A stretch of 35,027 nt of DNA from a virus, in IMG/VR virus record IMGVR_UViG_3300042544_004275, positions 1 through 35,027 of that record. One strand, 5' to 3'. A model generated the notes under the pieces. It did not search any database. It was given only the letters and a program-made list of their open reading frames with translations, and had not been told where the DNA came from. The position numbers and the translations under genes were made by a program. The first letter of the stretch is position 1; each line of letters begins with the position of its first letter. Positions 10,066-17,270 of this stretch are shown here, one piece after another.

Positions 10066-10535
10066 TCGAGAGCGAGGGTTTCGGAAAGGTGTAGGACGAC
10101 GCGGGTGCCGGGAAATCGCTGGGGCTGGAACGCGGCGAATACCGGATCCTCGTGGGTGATGAGGATGAAGGCGGGCGATTGCTGCCAGAATTCGATTTTC
10201 TCGCAGAGGTCCTTCTTGGCGTGGCGGGGTTCGCTCTGGCTGAGCCAGGCCCCGAGAAGAAACTCAATGCCGCTGACGACGAGAAGTGGGGTTTGCCGAT
10301 GTTCGGCGATTAGGACCAGAAGTTTGTCCAACGAGAAACAGGAAAGGCCGGATAGTAGGGATTCGTCCTCGCGGAAGCGGCAGAGGACATCGAGGTGAGT
10401 GGCACCGAGGATCTGCGCAAGCCTGGCCGCATAGGCATGCTGGCCGGCGAGGTCCGGGCTGAGCAGGAGCGCGGCCCGGTTGCGTCTTTCGACGAGCTGG
10501 GTAGCGAATTGGCGCATGTCGATGAGGTCGGGCAT
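10062..10535 (-). CDS. BrxF-like small ATPase-fold protein
   Basis: 157 residues. The layout resembles a small P-loop protein: a hydrophobic strand AALLLSPDLAG where Walker A should be (about 17-27), a Walker B-like strand LLVVSGIEFLL (about 84-94) and a later ILITHEDP strand. The Walker A lacks the GxxGK[ST] lysine, so ATP binding is doubtful. BrxF, the small P-loop protein of BREX type 3, has similar length and sits near brxC and pglX; here it lies directly upstream of the PglX-like gene with a 4-nt overlap. The BrxF call is inference from size, fold pattern and position. The start is 2 nt after the previous stop. Confidence 0.5.
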   Translation of the reverse strand: MPDLIDMRQFATQLVERRNRAALLLSPDLAGQHAYAARLAQILGATHLDVLCRFREDESLLSGLSCFSLDKLLVLIAEHRQTPLLVVSGIEFLLGAWLSQSEPRHAKKDLCEKIEFWQQSPAFILITHEDPVFAAFQPQRFPGTRVVLHLSETLALE

Positions 10536-10537
10536 GG

Positions 10538-11860
10538 TCAGAGCAGAAGTCGTTCGCCAGCGGGTTCGTCCAGCTTGGATTTGGGTTCGGGTTCGCGGTT
10601 CTCGTAGCCGGCAGCGAGGAATTCCAGCGGCTCGAAGCCATCGACCAAGCGGACCTGATCCAGACCGTGTCGCACCTCGTAGCGGATCCAGCCCTTTTGG
10701 TGGAGGGTCTCAACCATCTGTCGCATGCTGGAGGCATCGAGGCCGAAGACCCGGCCCGGAGAACCGGGTGCGGCCTGGATTTCCTCGAAGGAGACCAGCC
10801 GCGCCTCGTGCTGGTTGCCTATCCAATAGATCATCGCGGCCAGCGACAGAGGCTGGAGAGCGGTGTAGCGGCGCAGGGCGAGGGTGTTATCGGGCGTTTC
10901 GTAGATGAGATTGAGCTTCTTGAAGTTCTTGACGGTATAGGCATCGACGACGAAGCGGACCTCGTAGGCGACATGGTGCATCAAGGAGCCCTGGCTGTAT
11001 TGGCCGGCCAGTTTTTCGCGCAACCAAGTGCACCAACCGGCCTGTGTGGTCGGTTTTTCATAGGGCAGAACCTCGTTGAAGATGGTGTGCCAGATGAGAT
11101 TGCGCGGTTTGCCCGCCCCGAGGAAATGGCAGAACTCCAAGGTCAATGTGGAATCAAGAAACAGGTCATGCTGATGCACGAGCCTGCCGAAGGGGCTGAG
11201 CAGTGCAGTGAGCGGAGTCAGAATCCCCATGGCGACGGCGATGCTGGTCAGGCTCTCCACCTGCCCTTCCGACAGCCCGGTGCCCTCCATCAGATCGCGG
11301 CGGACAAACTTGCGCACATCCGGGTGTTCCACGATGTAGGTCAGGAGTCGGGCGGTTTGGGTGGCATCGAGAGAGTAGCAATTGCTGACTTGGAGCTTGG
11401 GAGCATCCGAGCGCTTGGGGGCCTTGCTGGCAGGCTTGGACACCATCGGCGATGTGGTCAAAGCGGGCGAATTCTCGGGCGTGCCTTCCGTGTCAGGTGT
11501 TTCATTTTCCTCAGGAGGATCATCCGATGCCTGAGGAGGTGCCTCGGGCGATACAGGGTTCTCGGCTTGTTGACCGGCAAGGGCATCCGTGAGCTTCAAA
11601 AGCACGGCCGAGCTTTCCTTGATGCCTGGAACTTTCTGCAAATCGGCCACGGAGGCGGCAAGGACCGATGAAGCACTCCCAAATCTCGCGAGCAGGGCCT
11701 CCGCCAGCGGGCGGACATCCCTACGAGGAATCGAGTAGGTGAGCAGCAACTCAAGCAACGAGGTCTCGTCCGTGGCCGAGGCATCACCAGCGAGAAACTT
11801 GGCACGCAGTCGCTCCCGGTGGCCGGAGCTTTCTGGAATTGGTGCTGTTGTGTCGCTCAT
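10538..11860 (-). CDS. Protein with RadC-type N-terminal helix-hairpin-helix region; rest unrecognised
   Basis: 440 residues from the ATG at 11860; a TTG at 11896 would add 12 residues, but the ATG lies just before the recognisable domain. Residues 10-85 (HRERLRAKF, ELLLTYSIPRRDVRPLAEAL, VPGIKESSAVLLK) match the N-terminal UPF0758 region of RadC. The RadC JAB-type metalloprotease domain (HxH...D) is absent. After a Pro/Glu/Thr-rich linker (about 87-140) comes a roughly 290-residue globular part with FGRLVHQHDLF and FLGAGKPRN, which vaguely recalls DUF4007-type proteins of DNA-modification systems. Function is unknown; DNA binding or scaffolding within the defence complex is plausible. Confidence 0.7.
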   Translation of the reverse strand: MSDTTAPIPESSGHRERLRAKFLAGDASATDETSLLELLLTYSIPRRDVRPLAEALLARFGSASSVLAASVADLQKVPGIKESSAVLLKLTDALAGQQAENPVSPEAPPQASDDPPEENETPDTEGTPENSPALTTSPMVSKPASKAPKRSDAPKLQVSNCYSLDATQTARLLTYIVEHPDVRKFVRRDLMEGTGLSEGQVESLTSIAVAMGILTPLTALLSPFGRLVHQHDLFLDSTLTLEFCHFLGAGKPRNLIWHTIFNEVLPYEKPTTQAGWCTWLREKLAGQYSQGSLMHHVAYEVRFVVDAYTVKNFKKLNLIYETPDNTLALRRYTALQPLSLAAMIYWIGNQHEARLVSFEEIQAAPGSPGRVFGLDASSMRQMVETLHQKGWIRYEVRHGLDQVRLVDGFEPLEFLAAGYENREPEPKSKLDEPAGERLLL

Positions 11861-11919
11861 GTGGTGATTATCGAGGCTAAGAAAAGGGTGGGACAAATAC
11901 GGGGGCAGGGTGTGAAAAA

Positions 11920-12987
11920 CTAAGAATTCTCGTCAGGAAACTGGAATTCGATCTGTTGTTGGGCGTCGTCGGGGGCATCCACGAGTTTGAGGCTGGCAAC
12001 TTTCATCAGCCGGGCTCGGCCGCCGGCGTCGCGCTCGACCCGTCCGCGGACCTCGACCCGGTGATTGAGCCACTTCGAGGCGATCCGGTCGGCGACCTTC
12101 GGGCCGTAGATGCACCGTAGGTCGGTGACGAAGCCGCCCTCGATGCCGCGGACCTCGAATCGCTTGTCGTCAAGGTCGGTTTCCCGGACGACACCGGTGA
12201 TCGTGATGACCTCGGTTCGCTTGACGGGGGTGGCGAGGATGTGGCGCACCGTCTGACGGCTGTCCTTGGTGAGGGGTTTGATGTCAGCGGCACGGACTCC
12301 CCCGCCTGCGATGGTGACCGCGTTGATGCCGTGGGACCGGCCGGACGGGGCAAGCTCCCGGACCGCGATGAGGGCGGAATCGCGCAGCTTCGGATCGGTG
12401 ATGGTCTGCTTCACCTCCTCCTCGACCGCCGCCTCGCTGTCGAGTTCCGAGAGCGAGAAACTGACCTGCTTGATCGCCGCCACGGCACTGACGACCGCCT
12501 GGTAGAGCGGGTCGTTTGCGTTGAGCACCGTGTCTTCGGGGCGTGGGAGCGAGAACCCGAATCGGACGGTGCCGTTGTGGACCAGAGAGCTGAAGCCAAG
12601 CTCCATCTCCTCGGGCATGTGAAATGGCTCTCCGCTCTGGGGATCGCGGACGCCGGCCACCGCCTTGGTGACCTGGGCCACGTTCTTGCGGACCTTGGCG
12701 AAAGTCGAGGTGACGATGTTGAGCTTCGGGTGGGCGATCTGGGTGGCGGGCCCGCGCAATTCGACGGTGAGGTCGGATTCGTCGAGCATCTTTGCCAGCG
12801 GCAGCTCGTTGACGTAGAGTTCCCGTAGCCACTGGAACTGGTCAGCCGCCATGTCCTGGAAGAAGGCGGGATCGGCGTTGCCGTGGAGCTTGACCCACTC
12901 GTGGGCGGCGGCGATCTGCTCGATGAGGTCCCGCGCCTTGCGGTCCACCAACTGTTGCCAGGGAAGGTTGTCGCCGGGTGGAATCAT
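11920..12987 (-). CDS. Unrecognised operon protein with C-terminal OB-fold-like domain
   Basis: 355 residues, no family recognised. The N-terminal two thirds is a mixed helix/strand region (LPWQQLVDRKARDLIEQI near the start, a charged helix EAAVEEEVKQT about two thirds along). Residues about 255-345 show alternating strands (EVITITGVVRETDLDD, NHRVEVRGRVERD, RLMKVASLKLVD) typical of an OB fold, so nucleic-acid or partner binding is likely. No signal peptide or membrane segment. The start overlaps the stop of the nucleotidyltransferase-like gene by 4 nt, and 59 nt separate its stop from the next gene. It belongs to the operon by position only; a specificity or adaptor role is a guess. Confidence 0.65.
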   Translation of the reverse strand: MIPPGDNLPWQQLVDRKARDLIEQIAAAHEWVKLHGNADPAFFQDMAADQFQWLRELYVNELPLAKMLDESDLTVELRGPATQIAHPKLNIVTSTFAKVRKNVAQVTKAVAGVRDPQSGEPFHMPEEMELGFSSLVHNGTVRFGFSLPRPEDTVLNANDPLYQAVVSAVAAIKQVSFSLSELDSEAAVEEEVKQTITDPKLRDSALIAVRELAPSGRSHGINAVTIAGGGVRAADIKPLTKDSRQTVRHILATPVKRTEVITITGVVRETDLDDKRFEVRGIEGGFVTDLRCIYGPKVADRIASKWLNHRVEVRGRVERDAGGRARLMKVASLKLVDAPDDAQQQIEFQFPDENS

Positions 12988-13457
12988 AGTTTCAGGCGGA
13001 TGATGCCCTTGCGAAGAGCCTTGATGTCGTTGCCGAAGCGCCAGGCTTCTTCGGCTTTCACATTCTGATACCAGTCGAAGTAATCCTTGGCATTCAGCAG
13101 GCCAGGCACGGCAACGCGCAACGTCACCTTGTAGAGATCGACAAACTCACGCTTCAACCGGGCGCTCACGAGCGTTTTCAGGAATCCGGATTTCGCACCT
13201 TCAAAGTCGCGTGCCTGCAAAATCACATCGATGTTGCGACAACCTTCCCATGTGGTGATGAAGCTGCCGTCAAGGTAGAGCGTCACCGCCATGTCAGGGA
13301 TAAACTCTTGGAGTCGCTGCAAGAACTGGTTGAAGCGATCCAGCAGTTTCGCCCGCTCGCCGGACGACGCGAACATGCCCCGGACATCATCCAACGACAA
13401 GTCGTGGATGCCCTCGGGCAACACTCCTCCGTCAATGATGGATGGGACGCGGCGCAT
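12984..13457 (-). CDS. DUF6932-like nucleotidyltransferase-fold protein
   Basis: 157 residues. It opens with GVLPEGIHDLSLDDVRGMF, the usual opening of DUF6932-type proteins, then YLDGSFITTWEGCRNIDVIL, in which the GS and the downstream Asp correspond to the GSx(n)DxD centre of minimal nucleotidyltransferases. Only one Asp (NIDVIL) is clear where active members have D-x-D, so it may bind nucleotides without catalysis. Such proteins occur in toxin-antitoxin and defence loci. It starts 3 nt after the previous stop and overlaps the next gene by 4 nt. An effector or regulator role within the defence operon is inference. Confidence 0.6.
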   Translation of the reverse strand: MRRVPSIIDGGVLPEGIHDLSLDDVRGMFASSGERAKLLDRFNQFLQRLQEFIPDMAVTLYLDGSFITTWEGCRNIDVILQARDFEGAKSGFLKTLVSARLKREFVDLYKVTLRVAVPGLLNAKDYFDWYQNVKAEEAWRFGNDIKALRKGIIRLKL

Positions 13458-13460
13458 GGA

Positions 13461-14081
13461 TCAGGAAGCGTGTGGAAAGTCTTTACGCTCCGGGACCGGA
13501 TCGGTTTTCTCCTGATCTAACAATGCTTCCTCAAGCTCGTCCACGCCCGGTTGGGCCAGCGCGGCCAGGAACTTGGCCATCTCGTTCAGGTCGCAGGTGC
13601 GGAGGTTCTCGATTCCGGCGGTCTCGAACTGCCGGAAGCGCTCCTTTTCAGCGTCGGCGATTTCAGGGGGATAGGTCACGATGATCTTCGTGAGAGGGGA
13701 GATGAACGAGATCTTCTGCATCGCGCTCAGAAGCTGGTATTCAAGGTGGCGCTCACGCGGGAAGCGGGACCGGGCCTCGATCACCACCTGAAGGCTGGGA
13801 ACTTCGAAATCAAAGGCGTCCGATTCCTGCCCGAGCCGACCGCCGTAAGGCTCAATGATCTTGAGGATCTGCGCCTCCAGGTCGTGCAGGGTCCTGCGGG
13901 ACTCGGCCATCGAGCGGTCACGCTCGATCAGGGCCGTGACGTAGCCGCTGAAGTTGCCTCCGTAGAGATTGTCGGCGCGCTGCGACGCGAAGTCGTAGAG
14001 CGCCTGGTCCGTGAAATTCACGGATTTGACGCGGCGCTCCAGTGGTTTGTCCTGCCCGGCAGGTGTGGGGATCTCGTTCAT
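13461..14081 (-). CDS. RHH-like DNA-binding protein with possible degenerate nuclease domain
   Basis: 206 residues, first gene of the minus-strand operon. Residues about 17-54 (VNFTDQALYDFASQRA, NFSGYVTALIERD) follow the strand-helix-helix pattern of ribbon-helix-helix repressors. The rest shows a strand with VVIEARSRFPRERHLEYQLL, a KIIVTYP strand and further helices, a layout like a PD-(D/E)xK fold in which ExK reads EAR, so probably inactive. As first gene beside the control region it is a good candidate for autoregulation of the operon. The C-terminal tail is acidic and charged. Fold assignments are by eye and tentative. Confidence 0.6.
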   Translation of the reverse strand: MNEIPTPAGQDKPLERRVKSVNFTDQALYDFASQRADNLYGGNFSGYVTALIERDRSMAESRRTLHDLEAQILKIIEPYGGRLGQESDAFDFEVPSLQVVIEARSRFPRERHLEYQLLSAMQKISFISPLTKIIVTYPPEIADAEKERFRQFETAGIENLRTCDLNEMAKFLAALAQPGVDELEEALLDQEKTDPVPERKDFPHAS

Positions 14082-14222
14082 AACGTGTGAACTGGCGGTG
14101 AATGTAAGAGGTCAGCCTATTAGGTGCAAGTAGGAATTTGCGACCGGGTCCGATTTTCCAGTTGTCTGGTTCCGGCGTATGACATAGAGGTCCTCTCAGA
14201 CACGAACTGAATCACCCAGCCG
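14082..14222. promoter_or_regulatory. Divergent control region with AGAGGTC boxes
   Basis: These 141 bp separate the minus-strand defence-like operon from the plus-strand phage genes. AGAGGTC occurs at 14107-14113 and again at 14186-14192; the second copy is part of an 11-bp dyad, AGAGG-t-CCTCT (14186-14196). A weak minus-strand promoter is possible: TTGCAC (14124-14129 complement), 17 bp, TACATT (14101-14106 complement); the first AGAGGTC box would lie in its spacer. Both flanking genes encode RHH-like proteins, which often bind such short repeats. Sites are seen directly; promoter and operator roles are inference. Confidence 0.4.
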
Positions 14223-14441
14223 ATGAAGACCAGTCCCAAGATGCCAACCGCCAAACGAACCCCCAAGCGTAGCGCGACCACCGCCGCAAACCGTGGAATT
14301 CCAACGACTTTTTGGATCCAAGCCGAGGATCTCAAGCACCTGAAGCAGTTCGCGGCCGAGCACCAGCTTTCTGCCTCGAACGTCATCAACCGGGCGCTCC
14401 GCCGCTTCCTCGCCGATGGAAACCCCTTTTTTCGCCCCTGA
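14223..14441 (+). CDS. Small ribbon-helix-helix-like protein
   Basis: 72 residues. After a basic N-terminal tail (KRTPKRSATTAANR), FWIQAEDLKHLKQFAAEHQL and SASNVINRALRRFL form the strand-helix-helix pattern of CopG/Arc-type DNA-binding proteins. It is the first plus-strand gene, divergent from the defence-like operon, and 29 nt upstream of the Sak4-like gene, so it may regulate the replication block. An in-frame ATG at 14241 would give a 66-residue form. No Shine-Dalgarno sequence is seen. An RHH antitoxin without a visible toxin partner is the alternative. Confidence 0.65.
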   Translation: MKTSPKMPTAKRTPKRSATTAANRGIPTTFWIQAEDLKHLKQFAAEHQLSASNVINRALRRFLADGNPFFRP

Positions 14442-14442
14442 G

Positions 14443-14460
14443 TCATACAAATCATACACA
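14443..14460 (+). repeat. Tandem 9-nt direct repeat TCATACAAA/TCATACACA
   Basis: Two adjacent 9-nt units differ by one base and lie between the stop of the RHH gene and the ATG at 14471. The hexamer TCATAC also appears inverted at 14177-14182, upstream of the RHH gene. Tandem short boxes are typical RHH operators, so this may be an autoregulatory site; that use is inference. Confidence 0.35.
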
Positions 14461-14470
14461 CTGATTCACA

Positions 14471-15535
14471 ATGAATCCACAGACCACCAACACAGCCGCC
14501 CGTTCCCTGGCGATCCGCCGGGGGAAGATCACCCGACCGCAGAAGGTCGTCATTTATGGCCCGGAGGGCGTCGGTAAGACGACGCTGGCCGGTCAGACAC
14601 CGGAACCCGTCTTCCTCGACACCGAAGGCGGCACCCACCACCTCGACGTGGTCCGCTTCGACTCCGCGGCCACCTGGGAGGAGATCACCACCGCCGTGGC
14701 CCAGCTTGCGTCAACGCAGCACGGATTCCGGACGCTGGTCATTGACACGGCCGACTGGCTGGAAAAGCGGCTCGCCGAGCACCTGTGCCGCAAGGCGAGC
14801 AAGGAGAGCATCGAGGAATTCGGCTACGGAAAGGGCTGGGTCATCCTGGCCGAGGAGTTCGCCCGCTTCCTCTCCTCGCTGGAGGCGCTGGTCGCCCGCG
14901 GGATGCACGTCGTGTTCCTGGCACACGCCACGGTGCGCAAGTTCGAGGCCCCGGACCAGGCGGGCAGCTACGACCGCTTCGAGTTGAAGCTGTCGAAGCA
15001 GGTCGCTCCCCTGCTCAAGGAATGGGCCGACGTAGTCCTGTTCGCGACCTACGTCACCCGGACGGTCGAAAAGGACAGCGGCAAGCTGCGCGGCGTGGGC
15101 GGCAAGGAGCGGGTGCTCTTCGCCAACCACACGGCGGCCTTCGACGCCAAGAACCGCCACGGGTTGCCGGACAAACTTCCGTTCGCCGTCGAGGCCCTGG
15201 CCCCGGTGTTCGGCGCGGCGGCGGAGTCGGGGGGCTCCGTCGCCGCCAAGCCGGAAGCCACGGCTCCGGCTGCATCTCCCGCCCCGGCGGAAAAGGTACC
15301 GGCCACCACCCTGACCGACCGGATCTTCGCCGCCTTCCAGAACATCGCCGACATGGCCGATGTGGTTGATTTCCTAGTCGCCCGCGGCCAGCTCAAGTTC
15401 ACCGCCGAAGGGCCGCTGGAGTCCATCGACAACCTCGACCCGGACTATGCGGCCCGGATGCTGGCCGAGCCGAAGCGCTTCGTCGCCGCCGTCAACGAGT
15501 GGGCTGCCGCGAACCGTAAGGAGGTGGCGCCATGA
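14471..15535 (+). CDS. Sak4-like phage single-strand-annealing ATPase (AAA_24)
   Basis: 354 residues. Walker A GPEGVGKTT (30-38) near the N-terminus, LDTEGG (49-54), Walker B LVIDTAD (89-95) and VFLAHATVRKF mark the phage nucleotide-binding AAA_24 family, to which the RecA-like recombinase Sak4 belongs. Sak4 proteins pair homologous DNA strands together with a cognate SSB. After an Ala/Pro linker (about 257-278) a C-terminal helical region of about 75 residues follows. The stop overlaps the DUF2800 gene by 4 nt, and an SSB-like gene is two genes downstream, a standard phage recombination set. Confidence 0.82.
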   Translation: MNPQTTNTAARSLAIRRGKITRPQKVVIYGPEGVGKTTLAGQTPEPVFLDTEGGTHHLDVVRFDSAATWEEITTAVAQLASTQHGFRTLVIDTADWLEKRLAEHLCRKASKESIEEFGYGKGWVILAEEFARFLSSLEALVARGMHVVFLAHATVRKFEAPDQAGSYDRFELKLSKQVAPLLKEWADVVLFATYVTRTVEKDSGKLRGVGGKERVLFANHTAAFDAKNRHGLPDKLPFAVEALAPVFGAAAESGGSVAAKPEATAPAASPAPAEKVPATTLTDRIFAAFQNIADMADVVDFLVARGQLKFTAEGPLESIDNLDPDYAARMLAEPKRFVAAVNEWAAANRKEVAP

Positions 15536-16530
15536 GCGCGCTGCGTCCCTCCAACCTGCCGAAACTGGCGGTGTGCCCGTGCTACGAGAGCAATCCCGTG
15601 GCAGGCCCCGCCGCCGAGCGCGGCACCCTGCTCGACACCGCCTTCCGGGCGGAACTCCTCGGGCTGGAAGAGCGGTTCGTGATCGCCAACAAGTTGACGG
15701 CCGACGAGATCGCCGCCGTCGGGTGGGCCGTGTCGATGGTCCGGGCGATGGCCGGCCGCGAGCGGATACTCGCCCGCGAGGACGACTGCCGGACCAAGAT
15801 GCTCGGGCTCACCGGCACCGCCGACGCCATCGTCCCGGCGCGGCTGATGCACTTCGACCTGAAGACCGGCGTGCGCCGCAACTACCGCGAGCAGATGGCG
15901 GCCTACGCGCTCGGGCTGATGCAGGCGCACTTCGCCGCCGAGTGGACCTGTCACCTGCTGTTCTGCGACCTGCGCGAGGTCGAAACCTGCAAGTTCACCT
16001 ACGACCAGGCGCACGATTTGGTCGAGGCGGTCATCCAGTCCTTCCACGATCCGGGCAAGGAGCCGGTGCCCTGCGAATACTGCGGCTGGTGCGCCAAGGC
16101 CGACACCTGCAGCGCCCGCCGCGCCCTCGTCGCCCAAACGCTGCCGGCTGCCGATCCCGGTTTCGACTTTGATGCCGTGGTGTCCGAACCGGAGAGGCTC
16201 GGGCGATTCCTAACCGCCTGCGCCGTCCTCGATGACTTCCGCGAGCGGGCGAAGAAGATCGCCACCGAGCGACTGAAGACCGGCGGCAGCGTCCCCGGCT
16301 GGCGGCTTGTCACCCGCAAAGGCAGCGAGTTCGTCGATTGCGAAACGGTCGGCCACCACATCGGCGCGATGGGCTTCGGCCCGGTGCTCGCGGCCTACGG
16401 CAATCTATCAGCAACCAAGTTCCGCGACCTGTGGAGCAAGCGGATGCCCGCCGACAAGCCCTTCCCAGAGGAGGCCATCAAGCACGCCTCCGCCACCACC
16501 TATCTCAAGCAAACCAACCCCAAACACTGA
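15532..16530 (+). CDS. DUF2800 family Cas4/RecB-like nuclease
   Basis: 332 residues. The Cas4/RecB-type core is visible: GTADAIV with the metal-binding Asp (about 98-104), DLKTG (about 112-116) and QMAAYALGL (about 123-131). A cysteine cluster CEYCGWCAKADTC (about 182-194), with further cysteines near the N-terminus (CPCYES), suggests an iron-sulphur cluster as in Cas4 and AddB. DUF2800 nucleases accompany annealing proteins in phages, probably resecting DNA ends for recombination. The start overlaps the Sak4-like gene by 4 nt, and the SSB-like gene begins 6 nt after its stop. Confidence 0.82.
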   Translation: MSALRPSNLPKLAVCPCYESNPVAGPAAERGTLLDTAFRAELLGLEERFVIANKLTADEIAAVGWAVSMVRAMAGRERILAREDDCRTKMLGLTGTADAIVPARLMHFDLKTGVRRNYREQMAAYALGLMQAHFAAEWTCHLLFCDLREVETCKFTYDQAHDLVEAVIQSFHDPGKEPVPCEYCGWCAKADTCSARRALVAQTLPAADPGFDFDAVVSEPERLGRFLTACAVLDDFRERAKKIATERLKTGGSVPGWRLVTRKGSEFVDCETVGHHIGAMGFGPVLAAYGNLSATKFRDLWSKRMPADKPFPEEAIKHASATTYLKQTNPKH

Positions 16531-16536
16531 ACCACC

Positions 16537-16941
16537 ATGCCCTCATACAACGCCAACACTCCCACCGAACGCCCCGACCATGTCGAACCGGGCGATTACG
16601 AAGTCGAAGTCGTCGATGCGATTGAGACTCTCAGCAAGAGCAACCACGAGATGATCGAGTTGAAGCTGCGCACCGAAGCCGGCAGCTACCTCTACGACTT
16701 CCTCGTCTTCATCCCGTCCGCGTTCTGGAAGATCGACGCGTTCCGCGCCGCCACCGGCGAGGCCGTCACTCCCGAGCAGGATGTCGAGATCGTCGCCGAC
16801 GACCTGATTGGCCGCACCGGCAAAGCCCGCCTCTCGGTCGAGGAATACAACGGCCGCAAGCGCAACAAGGTCGCCGCGTGGATCACCGGCAACAGCAACT
16901 CCAACCAACCCGCACCCAGCAAATCGAATGAACCCTTCTGA
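16537..16941 (+). CDS. DUF669 family, SSB-like phage protein
   Basis: 134 residues. PSYNANTPTERPDHVEPGDY and the following strand-rich region match DUF669 proteins, which sit beside phage annealing proteins and are thought to bind single-stranded DNA. The C-terminus is a flexible Asn/Ser/Pro tail ending NEPF, resembling the xxPF tip by which SSBs recruit partners. The leader is the CA-rich tgaaccaccATG with no Shine-Dalgarno sequence. The stop overlaps the next start by 14 nt. Confidence 0.75.
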   Translation: MPSYNANTPTERPDHVEPGDYEVEVVDAIETLSKSNHEMIELKLRTEAGSYLYDFLVFIPSAFWKIDAFRAATGEAVTPEQDVEIVADDLIGRTGKARLSVEEYNGRKRNKVAAWITGNSNSNQPAPSKSNEPF

Positions 16942-17254
16942 GACCGATACTGGCAAGCCATGGGACGCAGGGAGAGCCTGGCGGATGTTTGAAGAGCTTG
17001 CCACGACCTTGTTGGGGAGCAGGGCACTCGCCAAGGCATGCGTGGACCACTTCGACTACGCGCTGAAGCTGCGCACCGGCGAGGTCATCCGTTTCACGGA
17101 TGCTGAGATCATTCGACCGGGCTGGATTCATCTGGAGGTCCGTGAACCTGCCGCCCAGCCGCGCATGAATCGACTGCCGTTCATGGCAGATAGAGGGATC
17201 GACGTCCGGATCGACGAGATCGTGTGGGTCATGGACGCCCCGGAAGGAAGCTGA
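16928..17254 (+). CDS. Unrecognised small protein between DUF669 and helicase genes
   Basis: 108 residues. No family recognised. It begins MNPSETDTGKPWDAGRAWRM, has a helical first half and a strand-rich second half (GEVIRFTDAEI, GWIHLEV, DEIVWVMDAP). It overlaps the end of the DUF669 gene by 14 nt and lies 16 nt before the helicase gene, so it is probably co-transcribed with the recombination module. No signal peptide or membrane segment. Confidence 0.6.
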   Translation: MNPSETDTGKPWDAGRAWRMFEELATTLLGSRALAKACVDHFDYALKLRTGEVIRFTDAEIIRPGWIHLEVREPAAQPRMNRLPFMADRGIDVRIDEIVWVMDAPEGS

Positions 17255-17270
17255 ACCTGTCACAACGAAG

